Shown here in pieces: positions 37,975-47,816 of a stretch of DNA of 64,000 nt. The stretch covers positions 1,813,144-1,877,143 of the forward strand of contig NZ_KB849655.1 of the NCBI RefSeq assembly GCF_000368765.1, read 5' to 3'. Positions within the stretch are counted from its first letter, which is position 1, and each line of letters starts with the position of its first letter. The DNA comes from Acinetobacter junii CIP 64.5 (GTDB taxonomy: Bacteria; Pseudomonadota; Gammaproteobacteria; Pseudomonadales; Moraxellaceae). Under the pieces are notes generated by a model. The model saw only the letters and a list, made by a program, of their open reading frames with translations. It did no database searches and was not told the origin of the DNA. The position numbers were made by a program, and so were the translations under genes.

Positions 37975-39168
37975 TTAACGGGTCGCTTTCTCTTTAAGAA
38001 TCTGCTGCATCGCTTGATAGGTTGCTTTAATACGCGCTTCATTTGGGAAATTGGTATTGGCGAGCATCACCATACCGATTTTATGCTGAGGGACAAATGC
38101 GGCATAAGCTCCAAAGCCATTGGTAGATCCTGTTTTATTAAAATAAGTGGATTGTGAGGCAATTTTGGGGTGTTTGATCAGCGTTACTGCATGGCTTTCT
38201 AAAGCCATTTTACTTGAGTTGCCTTGTAAAAGTGTTTCAAGCTTAACGGGATAAGCATATTGCTCCCATCCCAAACCCTGCGTCATTGCACCGACTTTAA
38301 AATAACCGATATGGGTATTTTCAACGGCTTGACGAATTGGCTGATCTAATTGAGCTGAATTGATCTGTGCATCTAAAAATTTCAGCATATCCGAACTACT
38401 GCTTTTGACACCATAGGCTTCAGCATCAAAGATCCCCGCTGATACACGGATTGCTTGGTTATTCTTATAGCCCCAAGCATATTGTGACATCTTTTGTTCA
38501 GGGACATGAATATAACTCTGCGTCATTCCTAATTGAGGAAGTAAGGTTTTCTCTATCAATTCCGCATATGGCTTTTTCATCGCCAAAGCTGTGACATAAC
38601 CCATTAAACCAATACTCGGATTTGAGTATTGACGAGCCTCCCCGATTTTGGTTTTTGTTTTCCAGTTTTGAAAATATTGAACCATATCCTGCTGAGTAAC
38701 AACTTCATCTGGAAATTGCAGTGGAAAACCACCTGCACTATAGGTTCCCAAATTCAGCAATGTAGCCTGATTCACGGCTGCATTTTTAAGTTCAGGGAAG
38801 TATTTGGCAGGATGATCCGATAATGACAACCGTCCTTGTGCTTGCGCATAACTTGCTAGAGTAGCATTGAAAGTTTTACTGACTGAACCAAGTTCAAATA
38901 AGGTACTGTTGCTGACCACTTGTTTGCTTTTGCTTTGTAGCGAAGCAACACCATAATTTACAAAGTAATGTTGACCATCTAAAGTCACGGCAACGGCTAA
39001 ACCAGGAATTTTGTATTCTTCTAAAAGTGGTTTAAATTGCTGATCGACTATTTTTTTTATCTGTAGCTCAGTTAAAGGCTGTGCCCATAAACTGGAGCTA
39101 CAGGACAACAGCCCAATCAACATCAATGTTTTATTTGAAAATAAATTTTGGTATTTCGACTGCATCAT
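37975..39168 (-). CDS. Class C beta-lactamase (ADC/AmpC-like)
   Basis: About 397 aa from the ATG pair at 39168/39165; the frame opens earlier at 39204, overlapping the preceding gene. Signal peptide (LMLIGLLSCSSSLWA) exports it to the periplasm. Serine beta-lactamase motifs: SVSK (95-98 with the nucleophile Ser), YSN (181-183) and KTG before STNGF. The match to the chromosomal ADC family of Acinetobacter is from memory; a divergent subgroup is likely. No ISAba1-like promoter element is seen upstream; the upstream gene overlaps, so expression may be from its transcript. Confidence 0.9.
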   Translation of the reverse strand: MMQSKYQNLFSNKTLMLIGLLSCSSSLWAQPLTELQIKKIVDQQFKPLLEEYKIPGLAVAVTLDGQHYFVNYGVASLQSKSKQVVSNSTLFELGSVSKTFNATLASYAQAQGRLSLSDHPAKYFPELKNAAVNQATLLNLGTYSAGGFPLQFPDEVVTQQDMVQYFQNWKTKTKIGEARQYSNPSIGLMGYVTALAMKKPYAELIEKTLLPQLGMTQSYIHVPEQKMSQYAWGYKNNQAIRVSAGIFDAEAYGVKSSSSDMLKFLDAQINSAQLDQPIRQAVENTHIGYFKVGAMTQGLGWEQYAYPVKLETLLQGNSSKMALESHAVTLIKHPKIASQSTYFNKTGSTNGFGAYAAFVPQHKIGMVMLANTNFPNEARIKATYQAMQQILKEKATR

Positions 39169-39193
39169 TAATCTTTTCACTTTGAGTTCATAT

Positions 39194-40351
39194 TTAGTTT
39201 GCATTGAGCTTTAGCAATTTCGCTTGTGGACCATTCTCAATCACCCAAATCGAACCGTCTTGTGCTTGTTGTAAGCCACGAATTCGTTGCTTCATATCCA
39301 AACGTTGCACTTCTTTAACGGGTTGCGATTTTAAATCAACCACAATAATCGACTTGGAAGACAAACCACCAATCAAAGCTTTCTGCTGCCATAATGGGAA
39401 TTTATCGCCCGTGTAAATAATCATGCTTGAAGGTGAAATCACAGGTGTCCAATCGATTGCTGGTGCTTTAAATTCTGGGCGTGTTTTGTGATCTGGAATT
39501 GGTAATCCTGAGTAATGATCGCCATTCGATACGATTGGATAACCATAGTTCGCGCCTTTAAGAATCTGATTAAGTTCATCACCTCCTTTCGGCCCCATTT
39601 CCACTACCCACAATTGTTTTTGGTCATCAAACGCCATACCCAGTGGATTACGATGACCCAATGACCAAATTTCAGCAGTCACGCCACCTTGTTGACTAAA
39701 AGGGTTATCTGATACAGGAGTTCCGTCTTCATTTAAACGTAAAATCTTACCTAGATTGCTTTTCATATCTTGGGCAGGATCGAATTTTTGTCGCTCACCT
39801 GAACTTACCCAAAGTTTTCCATCAGCACCAAATAACATACGATGAGCATAATGTCCTTGCCCTGACACTTTAGGTACTTGCTGCCAAATTCGTGTTAAAT
39901 CGGTTAATTTCGGTTGTTCAGGATTAGATAAATCAAGTTTGGCACGAGAAATTTCAGCACCATAACCACCACTGCCTTGCACAGCATAGCTGAGATAAAT
40001 CCAATGATTATTTTTAAAATCAGGATGCAAGACTACATCACCTAAGCCACCTTGCCCCCCATAACTTACAGTTGGGATGCCCTGAACATTAAGATTCTTC
40101 TTAGTTTTAGGATCAAATAATTTTAACTGTCCTTTACGCTCAGTGATCAGTAAACGCTGATCAGGTAATACAACAACAGCCCAAGGTTCATCAAACTGGG
40201 CAAAAGTATCAATTTGAAAAGTTTGGTTGAGCGTATTTTGAGTATGTTGAACAGAGTTTTCTGGTGCCTTAGAGTTGGTGTTATTGGGACCACAAGCGAG
40301 TAGCAAAAGTGCACTGCTACAAATTAAAGGTGCTACAAATAATTTTGACAT
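39194..40351 (-). CDS. PQQ-dependent sugar dehydrogenase, lipoprotein
   Basis: 385 aa from ATG 40351 (MSKLFVAPLICSSALLLLACGP), which has GGGAGA upstream and gives a clean lipobox LLAC; the open frame starts earlier at 40444. Six-bladed propeller of the soluble glucose/aldose dehydrogenase family: EPWAVVVLPDQRLLITERKG, GGQGGLGDVVLHPDF, GHYAHRMLFGADGKLWVSSGER, IWSLGHRNPLGMAFD. Oxidises sugars in the periplasm or at the outer membrane with PQQ; the physiological sugar is unknown. Overlaps or abuts the beta-lactamase gene downstream. Confidence 0.88.
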   Translation of the reverse strand: MSKLFVAPLICSSALLLLACGPNNTNSKAPENSVQHTQNTLNQTFQIDTFAQFDEPWAVVVLPDQRLLITERKGQLKLFDPKTKKNLNVQGIPTVSYGGQGGLGDVVLHPDFKNNHWIYLSYAVQGSGGYGAEISRAKLDLSNPEQPKLTDLTRIWQQVPKVSGQGHYAHRMLFGADGKLWVSSGERQKFDPAQDMKSNLGKILRLNEDGTPVSDNPFSQQGGVTAEIWSLGHRNPLGMAFDDQKQLWVVEMGPKGGDELNQILKGANYGYPIVSNGDHYSGLPIPDHKTRPEFKAPAIDWTPVISPSSMIIYTGDKFPLWQQKALIGGLSSKSIIVVDLKSQPVKEVQRLDMKQRIRGLQQAQDGSIWVIENGPQAKLLKLNAN

Positions 40352-40461
40352 GACTGATCTCCCTTCGCATTCATTCATATTACGGGGATCAGCATATAGA
40401 AATACTGTAAAATTGTTGTTTTTGATCAAGATCCATTTAACCAAACGATATGATTAAAAGA

Positions 40462-40914
40462 TCAACGCACCCACCGTACGACATAATCTTCAATGTCATC
40501 TTCATTAACTTCAGTTTCTGAAATACAACGTCCTGCCGCAGATTTTTTTGCTTTTAGAACACTCTGACGAGAGCCAGTATTCAAATAATGCCATGACGGA
40601 AGATTTTTCCCCTCATTCAGACGTCTGTAAGCACAGCTTGGGGGCAACCATGTAATCGTTTGCAAACGTTCAGGGGTTAATTGTAGACAATCTGCAACAT
40701 GCTCTTGGCGGTGTGCATAGTCTGAACAGCGTGCCGTTTTACAGTCTAGAAGCTTACATGCCACTTTGGTATATACGACTTCTGCGGTGTCTTCATCTTC
40801 AAGCTTGACCAAACAGCACAAACCACAGCCATCACATAGAGCTTCCCACTCAACAGGATTTAGCTGATCAAGTGAGTAGTTTTTCCAAAAGTTAGGACGC
40901 AGTTCTAAAGACAT
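40462..40914 (-). CDS. YcgN/UPF0260 family cysteine cluster protein
   Basis: 150 aa. It carries the clustered cysteines of the family: CDGCGLCCLVKLEDED near residue 27, then CKLLDCKTARCSDY and a later LPPSCAYRRLNEG. UPF0260 proteins belong to the YkgJ-like cysteine-cluster group, proposed to bind zinc or iron; role unknown. Monocistronic by appearance. Confidence 0.92.
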   Translation of the reverse strand: MSLELRPNFWKNYSLDQLNPVEWEALCDGCGLCCLVKLEDEDTAEVVYTKVACKLLDCKTARCSDYAHRQEHVADCLQLTPERLQTITWLPPSCAYRRLNEGKNLPSWHYLNTGSRQSVLKAKKSAAGRCISETEVNEDDIEDYVVRWVR

Positions 40915-41098
40915 GGTTTTAAGCTAAAGAGGAGAATGTACATAGTATAGCATTCCAATTCAAAAAACTGAGTTACTGAAATCATTCGCTTTTTAACACT
41001 TCTTTCTATAGTGAACATTTCAACCACAGAAACACCACATTTTGCTCAAAAAATACACGCTATAGTAAAAACATAATAAAATTAGGAGGGTAACTCAT

Positions 41099-41257
41099 AT
41101 GTTCCGTTGGGCTATTATATTTGCAATCATCGCATTAATTGCTAGTTTACTTGGCTTTGGTGGTGTAGCAGGTTTATCCAAAGATTTTGCCGTTATTTTA
41201 CTTGTTGTCGCTGTTATTCTCGCTGTCGTGGGCTTCTTGTCACGTGGCAAAGTATAG
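41099..41257 (+). CDS. DUF1328 small membrane protein
   Basis: 52 aa ([20 protein letters not shown]...GFLSRGKV), two hydrophobic segments around a short GVAGLSKDF turn. The pattern matches YtjA/DUF1328 inner-membrane peptides, often linked to envelope stress; function unknown. Strong SD AGGAGGG at 41084-41090, ATG 41099. Followed by its own terminator. Confidence 0.9.
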   Translation: MFRWAIIFAIIALIASLLGFGGVAGLSKDFAVILLVVAVILAVVGFLSRGKV

Positions 41258-41278
41258 AAAATTAACATCTCAATTTAT

Positions 41279-41309
41279 AAAAAGAAGAATCTTTGTATTC
41301 TTCTTTTTT
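41279..41309 (+). terminator. Intrinsic terminator after the DUF1328 gene
   Basis: Stem AAAAAGAAGAAT (41279-41290) / ATTCTTCTTTTT (41297-41308) with a 6-nt loop, ending in T's. Confidence 0.85.
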
Positions 41310-41418
41310 ATTGCCATTATTTAACAAAAGCAACAGTTTATTAGTTTTCTCAGCGTATCAACTTTTGCTTTTTATGTTTTAATCAATGCATTCTAAAAAT
41401 ACAGATTAGGATTTGAAA

Positions 41419-42156
41419 ATGAGCTTCCCGATTACAACTCGTGAAATTGAATATACAGCACCAGATGGTCAACGTTTGGTAGGTTATTTTGCTGCACCTG
41501 CAATCGATATGCCGACAGCAGGCGTAATCGTTGCACCTGAATGGTGGGGACGTAATGAATATACAGAACAACGTGCACGTGAACTGGCTGAACACGGCTT
41601 TGCTGCTCTCGCAATTGATATGTATGGTGATAAGAAAGTAACAACAGTTTCAGCACAAGCATACGAATGGATGATGCAAACGTTTGAGCATGTGGATACT
41701 GTAGTTGATCGTGCACAAGCAGGTCTAAATACTTTGGCAAATCAGCCTGAGGTAAATGCCGAAAAACTTGCAGCGATTGGCTTCTGCTATGGCGGCAAAG
41801 TGGTATTGGATCTAGCTCGCTCAGGTGCTAACTTAAAAGCGGTAACAACGTTCCATGCGAATCTCAGTCCCAAAGCTCCTGCTGAAAAAGGTAAGCTAAA
41901 AGCAGAAATCTTAGTGTTACATGGTGAACTAGATAGCATGGTTACTTTGGACGATGTTGCAAGTTTCCGTGAAGAAATGCACGCTGCTGAAGTGAACCAT
42001 GAAGTAATTATTTTCGAAGATGCTAAACATGGTTTTAGTAACCCACAAGCCGATGAGCGTGCTAAAGCCAATAACGTAGATTTGGGCTATAACGCAGAAG
42101 CAGAGCGTCAAGGTCTTGAAGCGATGTATGAATTGTTAGATAAGCATTTAAAGTAA
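41419..42156 (+). CDS. Dienelactone hydrolase family protein
   Basis: 245 aa from ATG 41419 (SD AGGA), with an alternative TTG two codons earlier. Alpha/beta hydrolase with the dienelactone hydrolase signature: nucleophile Cys in GFCYGGK, catalytic Asp in HGELDSMV, and His in EDAKHGFSNP. It probably hydrolyses carboxylic ester or lactone substrates; the lack of a beta-ketoadipate cluster nearby gives no clue to the natural substrate. Confidence 0.9.
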   Translation: MSFPITTREIEYTAPDGQRLVGYFAAPAIDMPTAGVIVAPEWWGRNEYTEQRARELAEHGFAALAIDMYGDKKVTTVSAQAYEWMMQTFEHVDTVVDRAQAGLNTLANQPEVNAEKLAAIGFCYGGKVVLDLARSGANLKAVTTFHANLSPKAPAEKGKLKAEILVLHGELDSMVTLDDVASFREEMHAAEVNHEVIIFEDAKHGFSNPQADERAKANNVDLGYNAEAERQGLEAMYELLDKHLK

Positions 42157-42206
42157 TTCTAAAATTCGTATTTATACCAACACTTGCCAAGATTGACTTG
42201 TGAAAC

Positions 42207-42224
42207 GGCGACATGGATGTCGCC
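42207..42224. repeat. 18-bp palindrome in the DLH-mutY gap
   Basis: GGCGACAT (42207-42214) / ATGTCGCC (42217-42224) with a 2-bp centre, in an otherwise unremarkable 221-bp gap. No T tract follows closely enough for a classic terminator. It may be a dispersed intergenic repeat or a protein site. Confidence 0.5.
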
Positions 42225-42377
42225 AACAGACTGCAATTTTTTTCGAGAGTTTTTAGAAATTTCAGATAATCCTCTCATCCTCCTAGATAGAAATCGTAAA
42301 GCTCATGAGCTCTTCGCACAAACCCTCTAGTGCATATTTCCGCTATACTATAATTCTACTTTTCAATGTTCTGATTC

Positions 42378-43415
42378 ATGTCTGATTTCTCATTTTCTGA
42401 TGCTTTACTTACATGGTTTGATCAACATGGTCGCCATGACCTACCTTGGCAAGTTGCCGATGACCCGTATAAAGTTTGGGTATCAGAAATTATGTTGCAA
42501 CAGACTCAAGTCAAAACAGTGTTGCAATATTTCGATCGTTTTATTCAACGCTTTCCTACCGTAAATGATCTAGGTCAGGCAAGCTGGGATGATGTTGCTC
42601 CTTATTGGGCGGGTCTTGGATATTATGCAAGAGCAAGAAATTTGCACAAAGCCGCAGCGATTGTTCATCAGCAAGGTAAATTCCCCGCAACCTTAGAACA
42701 ATGGATTGAACTTCCTGGGATCGGACGCTCAACCGCAGGGGCGCTCATGTCGCTCGGTTTGCGTCAATACGGTGTAATCATGGATGGCAATGTGAAACGT
42801 GTTTTGGCTCGTTTCTTTGCGATTGAAGATGATTTATCCAAGCCACAACATGAGCGTGCTTTATGGAAAATTGCTGAAGATTTATGTCCAGAACAGCGAA
42901 ATCATGACTATACCCAAGCCATTATGGATTTGGGTGCAACAGTATGTACTCCGAAAAAACCTCTCTGTTTATATTGCCCTATGCAACAACACTGTCAGGC
43001 ATATCAACAAGGCCTAGAACAAGAGTTGCCATTTAAAAAGACCAAGAAACCTGTTCCTGTTAAAACAGCAAGTGTCGTTGTGATTCAGTCAGGTGAAGAA
43101 TGGTTTTGGCAACAGCGTGAAGCTCATGGTCTTTGGGGTGGATTGTATTGTCTTCCTATCATTGAAAGTGCAACTGAATTACAACAGATCGAACAGCACT
43201 TTAAGTTACAAGCTCAAGTATCATCCTTACAGATCAGTCATAGTTTTACACACTTCACATGGTTGCTCGATGAAAAAATGTTCCACGTGGAACATGATCA
43301 GAAAGAACAACTGAGCTTAGAATTAAATGGGATATGGCTCACACCAGAATCTGCGATTGCTAAAGGTATTCCAACCGCGATGAAGAAACTGATCACTGCA
43401 AAACAAAAAACTTAA
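42378..43415 (+). CDS. mutY: A/G-specific adenine glycosylase MutY
   Basis: 345 aa. MutY removes adenine opposite 8-oxoguanine. HhH-GPD fold: VSEIMLQQTQVKTVL with the catalytic-type Glu, LPGIGRSTAGALMSLG helix-hairpin-helix, MDGNVKRVLARF, and the 4Fe-4S cysteines C-x6-C-x2-C-x5-C (CTPKKPLCLYCPMQQHC). The C-terminal NUDIX-like 8-oxoG recognition domain follows (WFWQQREAHGLWGGLYCLP). Start ATG 42378. Confidence 0.96.
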   Translation: MSDFSFSDALLTWFDQHGRHDLPWQVADDPYKVWVSEIMLQQTQVKTVLQYFDRFIQRFPTVNDLGQASWDDVAPYWAGLGYYARARNLHKAAAIVHQQGKFPATLEQWIELPGIGRSTAGALMSLGLRQYGVIMDGNVKRVLARFFAIEDDLSKPQHERALWKIAEDLCPEQRNHDYTQAIMDLGATVCTPKKPLCLYCPMQQHCQAYQQGLEQELPFKKTKKPVPVKTASVVVIQSGEEWFWQQREAHGLWGGLYCLPIIESATELQQIEQHFKLQAQVSSLQISHSFTHFTWLLDEKMFHVEHDQKEQLSLELNGIWLTPESAIAKGIPTAMKKLITAKQKT

Positions 43416-43454
43416 ACACTTTAAAATGCGATGGATCAAAACATAGGAGTTTAT

Positions 43455-43991
43455 GTGCGACATTCAATTTCGTATACGGTGATTGGACTGCTCATTATTT
43501 TTCTATCTGCGTGTACCACCACACCCCAAAAACCATCTCCTTTACCCAGTGCACAAGTCAGCAAATTAAAAAATATGGGCTTAGACTCTCGTCTCCCCAT
43601 ACCTGTAAAAGGTGTTCGCAAAAACGAGTTGCGCGATACTTGGGGAGCTGCACGTAGCCAAGGGCGAAGCCATGAAGGGATTGATATCATGGCAGAGCGT
43701 GGCACGAAAGTGTATAGTGCAACCGAAGGACTCATCGCAGATTTACGCAATAATAATTTGGGTGGCAAGGTCATTTGGATCTTAGGACCATCAGGTTCTT
43801 GGCACTACTATGCACATCTGGATGACCACAAACGCGGACTTAAAGTTGGGGATTATATTCGCAAGGGTGATGTGATTGGCTATGTCGGCAATACAGGTAA
43901 TGCACGTCATACTGCTCCGCATTTACATTACGGTATTTATTTAAATGGCAAAGGGCGTGGAGCAGTCAATCCATACCCATATTTACGTTAG
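43455..43991 (+). CDS. M23 family metallopeptidase lipoprotein (LytM-like)
   Basis: About 178 aa from GTG 43455, chosen because AGGAG lies five bases upstream; an ATG at 43431 gives 186 aa. Signal with lipobox LSAC. The LytM domain has the zinc ligands in SHEGIDI and PHLHYGI, as in active M23 endopeptidases; GYVGNTGNARHT precedes the second. Likely a peptidoglycan endopeptidase or an amidase activator in the periplasm. The 81-aa gene follows 9 bp later. Confidence 0.88.
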   Translation: MRHSISYTVIGLLIIFLSACTTTPQKPSPLPSAQVSKLKNMGLDSRLPIPVKGVRKNELRDTWGAARSQGRSHEGIDIMAERGTKVYSATEGLIADLRNNNLGGKVIWILGPSGSWHYYAHLDDHKRGLKVGDYIRKGDVIGYVGNTGNARHTAPHLHYGIYLNGKGRGAVNPYPYLR

Positions 43992-44000
43992 GAACACACA

Positions 44001-44246
44001 ATGTCAGAAGCATTGATAGAACGTCTGGTTACATTTGCAGAATCAGGAAATCAGCAAAAAATTATTCTGAATGGCACCAGCTATCAAGGTTGGATTATGG
44101 AAATCACCGAAGATGCTTTGCTGATCAGCACAGGTTTCGCAGATAAATCTGGTAAAGACTTTTGGTTGAAATTCACTGATTTGAGTTCTGCTGAGTTGTA
44201 TTATTGGGATACTCGCCCAAATGAATGGGTTGCATTCAAACTTTAA
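44001..44246 (+). CDS. Hypothetical 81-aa protein
   Basis: Small soluble protein with alternating beta-strand pattern (KIILNGTSYQGWIMEITEDALLIST...), reminiscent of an SH3-like or Sm-like barrel; I recognise no named family. Nine bp after the M23 gene and before tag, so possibly in one transcript. TAGGA upstream of ATG. Confidence 0.75.
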   Translation: MSEALIERLVTFAESGNQQKIILNGTSYQGWIMEITEDALLISTGFADKSGKDFWLKFTDLSSAELYYWDTRPNEWVAFKL

Positions 44247-44281
44247 TTTTCTCGATATTTATAACGATATGGAGCATCAAA

Positions 44282-44836
44282 ATGACAATTCAACGCTGTG
44301 GTTGGTGCTCTGATGACCCCCTGTATATCGCTTACCATGATGAAGAATGGGGTAAGCCTGAATACGATGAAGCGCGTTTATTTGAAATGCTTTGCCTAGA
44401 GGGTCAACAAGCTGGTCTCTCTTGGATTACGGTACTCAAGAAAAGAGAACACTACCGTGCTCATTTCTTTCAACATCCTGTAGCAAAAATTGCCGAGCTT
44501 ACAGATGATCAACTGGAACATAAACTGAGTGATACAGGTCTGATTCGCCATTTAGGTAAAATAAAAGCCATTCGAGACAATGCGATTGCTTGGCAACAAT
44601 TAAAGCAGGATGTTGACGATGTCTCTGCATGGCTGTGGGCTTTTGTCAGTCACGATGTATTGAACAATGATGTGATCAATTATCGAGAAGCCCCTGCACA
44701 AACAGAGATCAGCCAAACCCTGTCTAAAACCTTAAAAAAGCGTGGATTTAAGTTTGTGGGTCCAACGACTTGTTATGCATTCATGCAAGCTGTGGGCATG
44801 GTCAACGATCACGAAAATCATTGTCCCTTTAAATAA
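44282..44836 (+). CDS. tag: DNA-3-methyladenine glycosylase I
   Basis: 184 aa from ATG 44282 ([24 protein letters not shown]), the family's conserved start; an earlier in-frame start at 44225 would overlap the previous gene. Tag excises 3-methyladenine from alkylated DNA. Visible: zinc-site CGWC, catalytic-region [22 protein letters not shown], and the C-terminal [22 protein letters not shown] with the last zinc ligands. Confidence 0.95.
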   Translation: MTIQRCGWCSDDPLYIAYHDEEWGKPEYDEARLFEMLCLEGQQAGLSWITVLKKREHYRAHFFQHPVAKIAELTDDQLEHKLSDTGLIRHLGKIKAIRDNAIAWQQLKQDVDDVSAWLWAFVSHDVLNNDVINYREAPAQTEISQTLSKTLKKRGFKFVGPTTCYAFMQAVGMVNDHENHCPFK

Positions 44837-44865
44837 AATACAATCCTCTCCAAAGGAGTCCTTCC

Positions 44866-45891
44866 ATGAGCAACAATCAAATACGTGCTTATGCTGCGAT
44901 GCAAGCAGGTGAACAACTGGTTCCTTATCAATTTGACGCAGGCGATTTACAAGCCCATCAAGTCGAAGTCAAAGTTGAATATTGTGGTTTATGTCATTCA
45001 GATATTTCAGTGATTAATAACGATTGGCGATCATCTACTTATCCTGTGGTTGCTGGTCATGAAATTATTGGAACCATCACTGCTCTTGGTTCTGAAGCGA
45101 GAGGACTCAAAGTAGGTCAACGTGTAGGTATCGGATGGACAGCAGAAAGTTGTCAAGCTTGTGATCCCTGCATCGGTGGTAATCAAGTGTTATGTACTGG
45201 CGGCAGTGTTGCAACGATCGTAGGACATGCTGGTGGATTTGCAGATAAAGTTCGAGCTGGCTGGCAATGGGTGATTCCGCTACCCGATGATTTAGACCCA
45301 GAAAGTGCAGGTCCTTTGTTATGTGGCGGGATTACAGTTTTCGATCCTCTACTTAAACATAAAATTCAAGCCACGCATCATGTCGGTGTAATTGGTATCG
45401 GTGGCTTAGGTCACATGGCGATTAAACTGCTCAAAGCATGGGGTTGTGAAATTACGGCATTTAGCTCAAATCCTGAGAAAACTGATGAGCTGAAAGCCAT
45501 GGGTGCAGATCACGTGGTGAATAGCCGCGATGCGCATGCCATCAAAGCTCAACGAGGAAAATTTGATTTATTGTTGAGTACAGTCAATGTGACGCTAAAC
45601 TGGCAAGCCTTTCTCAGCACTTTAGCACCGAATGGCTCATTGCATTTTCTAGGTCTGACTTTAGAACCTATTCCAGTTTCAGTCGGTGCTTTGATTGATG
45701 GTGCCAAATCAGTAACTGGTTCACCGACGGGTTCTCCTTTGGCACTTCGTCAACTTCTTCAATTTGCAGCACGTAAAAATATCGCCCCGCAAATTGAACT
45801 CTATCCAATGTCACAGCTCAACGATGCCATTGAGCGACTTCATTCAGGTCAAGCACGTTATCGCATCGTATTGAAAGCAGACTTCGACTAA
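44866..45891 (+). CDS. Zinc-dependent alcohol dehydrogenase, CAD/YahK-like
   Basis: 341 aa medium-chain dehydrogenase. Catalytic zinc region [15 protein letters not shown] and GHEIIGTI; structural zinc [15 protein letters not shown] (C-x2-C-x2-C-x7-C); Rossmann motif [12 protein letters not shown]. Likely NADP(H)-linked reduction of aldehydes; substrate unknown. SD AAAGGAG. Convergent with the MocR gene, stops overlapping by 4 bp. Confidence 0.92.
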   Translation: MSNNQIRAYAAMQAGEQLVPYQFDAGDLQAHQVEVKVEYCGLCHSDISVINNDWRSSTYPVVAGHEIIGTITALGSEARGLKVGQRVGIGWTAESCQACDPCIGGNQVLCTGGSVATIVGHAGGFADKVRAGWQWVIPLPDDLDPESAGPLLCGGITVFDPLLKHKIQATHHVGVIGIGGLGHMAIKLLKAWGCEITAFSSNPEKTDELKAMGADHVVNSRDAHAIKAQRGKFDLLLSTVNVTLNWQAFLSTLAPNGSLHFLGLTLEPIPVSVGALIDGAKSVTGSPTGSPLALRQLLQFAARKNIAPQIELYPMSQLNDAIERLHSGQARYRIVLKADFD

Positions 45892-47315
45892 CTCAATTTC
45901 GACGTGAGACTTTCTCTGACCCAATCCGCCAACTGCTGAATAGCTTGGCGGATTTCATCTGTCAAAGCATGGCCAGCGTTTAATCGTAGAAAATGCTGAT
46001 AGCGCTGATCTTCACCAAATACCTCACCTGGAACGATATTGATTCCATATTGCTGCGCGCGATAATACAACTCTAAACCTGTAATGGTGTTTGGTAGTTG
46101 CATCCACAGCGCATATCCACCACTCGATTGGCTAAGTGCGATCGGAATCCCCTGAAACTGCTCCAAAATACATGCACGATATTGTTCGACTTGCTGCATG
46201 AGAGCAGGTCTTAAACGTTCCAAATGTTCTCGATAGGCACGACTATAGATAAAGTCGGCTAAACCAAGCTGTAAGGGGGTATTAACCCCAACATTATTTG
46301 CTAACAGAGCTGGTCTTAAGTGCTGTAATTGTTGACCTAAACAAAACCACCCCACACGATAAGCACTCGATAAAGATTTAGAAACAGAACCACACCAAAT
46401 TACATAGCCCTGTTGATCCCAATAACGAATCGGTAAAGGGCGTTCTTTTTGAAAACTACATTCAGCATAAATATCATCTTCCAAAACAAAGCATTGATAC
46501 TTTTGTGCCAACTCGGCAATTTTTTGTTTTTGCTGATTGCTCAGACAATAGCCCAAAGGATTTTGAAAATTCGCAGTCAGTAAGCATAACTTCGCACTAC
46601 CCTGCTGCATAAAATATTCTAACCGCTCTAGGTCTATGCCTTGATGATCCGCAGGTATTTCAATAATTTTACGTTTCAATCCTGCAAGGAGCTGAAGCTG
46701 ACCGTTAAAGGTTGGTGTTGGAACGATAATACTGTCGCCCTCTCGACTCATTTGCTGAATCAACAGTGACAGTGCAGGCATACATCCATTACTAATAAAA
46801 ATATCGTCTGGGGCGATGTAGATACCATCCTCACGCCAATGATCAGAAAGTGCTTGTCGGAGCTGTAGATGTCCTTGTTTATTACAGTACAAAAAATCTT
46901 CAGGTTGGCAATGCTTCAAAGCTCGCTGCAAAGAGTGGCGTAATCCATCCACAGGTATTAAATGAGGAGATAACTGAATCGCACCTAAGGGCGTTAAATG
47001 ACTTTGTATGGATGCCGTTTGAATTTGATTTTGCAACTCTAAATTTGAAACTCGTCTTGGCATCGATTCAAATTTTGGGCTTTCAGGTACCGGACTTTGG
47101 TATTGTCTCGAGCTAACAAAGTAACCTGATTTAGGTTTGACATAAATCAAGCCTTTGGCTTCTAACAATTCATAACATTGCTGCGCTGTGCTTAAACTGA
47201 TTTTTTGTTGGCGTGCAAATTCTCTTAATGAACTTAACTTCTGTTGCGGTTGCAGTTCATGTTGGTAAATCTTTTGTGACAGCTGTTCCGCCAAGCGTTG
47301 ATATTGAAATGTCAT
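45888..47315 (-). CDS. MocR-family PLP-dependent transcriptional regulator
   Basis: 475 aa. N-terminal GntR winged HTH ([29 protein letters not shown], residues ~8-70) fused to an aminotransferase class I fold with the PLP lysine in [17 protein letters not shown] and the substrate motif [11 protein letters not shown]. MocR regulators sense amino acids or vitamers through PLP. Convergent with the alcohol dehydrogenase, so not obviously its regulator; divergent from the lipoprotein gene starting at 47406. Confidence 0.92.
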   Translation of the reverse strand: MTFQYQRLAEQLSQKIYQHELQPQQKLSSLREFARQQKISLSTAQQCYELLEAKGLIYVKPKSGYFVSSRQYQSPVPESPKFESMPRRVSNLELQNQIQTASIQSHLTPLGAIQLSPHLIPVDGLRHSLQRALKHCQPEDFLYCNKQGHLQLRQALSDHWREDGIYIAPDDIFISNGCMPALSLLIQQMSREGDSIIVPTPTFNGQLQLLAGLKRKIIEIPADHQGIDLERLEYFMQQGSAKLCLLTANFQNPLGYCLSNQQKQKIAELAQKYQCFVLEDDIYAECSFQKERPLPIRYWDQQGYVIWCGSVSKSLSSAYRVGWFCLGQQLQHLRPALLANNVGVNTPLQLGLADFIYSRAYREHLERLRPALMQQVEQYRACILEQFQGIPIALSQSSGGYALWMQLPNTITGLELYYRAQQYGINIVPGEVFGEDQRYQHFLRLNAGHALTDEIRQAIQQLADWVRESLTSKLS

Positions 47316-47405
47316 GTCTGTACTGATTTTTTAAAAATTTCTGTATCTGTATTGGTTTATACAACACCTTTAAGCTATAAAAATCAACAGCAGAGGAATA
47401 AAACA

Positions 47406-47816
47406 ATGAAAATTAATAACTTATTTTTAGTAAGTATATTGCTACTTACAGGTTGTCAGTTGCCTGATCAGAAAACATATCAGCAGCAAGAAATTTGCAA
47501 ATCTCTCGCTGAAGGTTATTTAAAAATTCAAAACCGACAAGGTTATGAGCTATGGAAACTAAAAAATCATAACCCTCAAACCAAAACAGATACGGTAGAG
47601 TTGACCTATAAAAAACCCAATGAAAATGGTGTGGTCGTAAGCGCATCATTATTATCAACAGTTGTTTTGGAGTGTACGCGCAAAGAGCAACAGATTGTCA
47701 TGTCTATCCCTCAAACAACAGGAGAATCTATTCCTGTTCTCGAAGTTCAAGTTCCACCCACGTCTACTGACACACAGAAAAACCTTGGCTTAGTTGCTCA
47801 GACAAAAATTCAATAA
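47406..47816 (+). CDS. Hypothetical small lipoprotein
   Basis: 136 aa from ATG 47406 (MKINNLFLVSILLLTGCQLP) with lipobox LTGC; a longer frame opens at 47298 but would run through the MocR start. The mature part has a YELWKLKNHNPQTKTDTVELTYKKP beta-rich stretch and a Thr/Pro-rich tail. No family recognised. The 3' end overlaps the convergent LysR gene by 53 bp. Confidence 0.75.
   Translation: MKINNLFLVSILLLTGCQLPDQKTYQQQEICKSLAEGYLKIQNRQGYELWKLKNHNPQTKTDTVELTYKKPNENGVVVSASLLSTVVLECTRKEQQIVMSIPQTTGESIPVLEVQVPPTSTDTQKNLGLVAQTKIQ

Noticed and set aside
44225..44281. Longer Tag protein starting at 44225
   Set aside because: The start lies inside the preceding gene, and the conserved Tag N terminus begins at ATG 44282.
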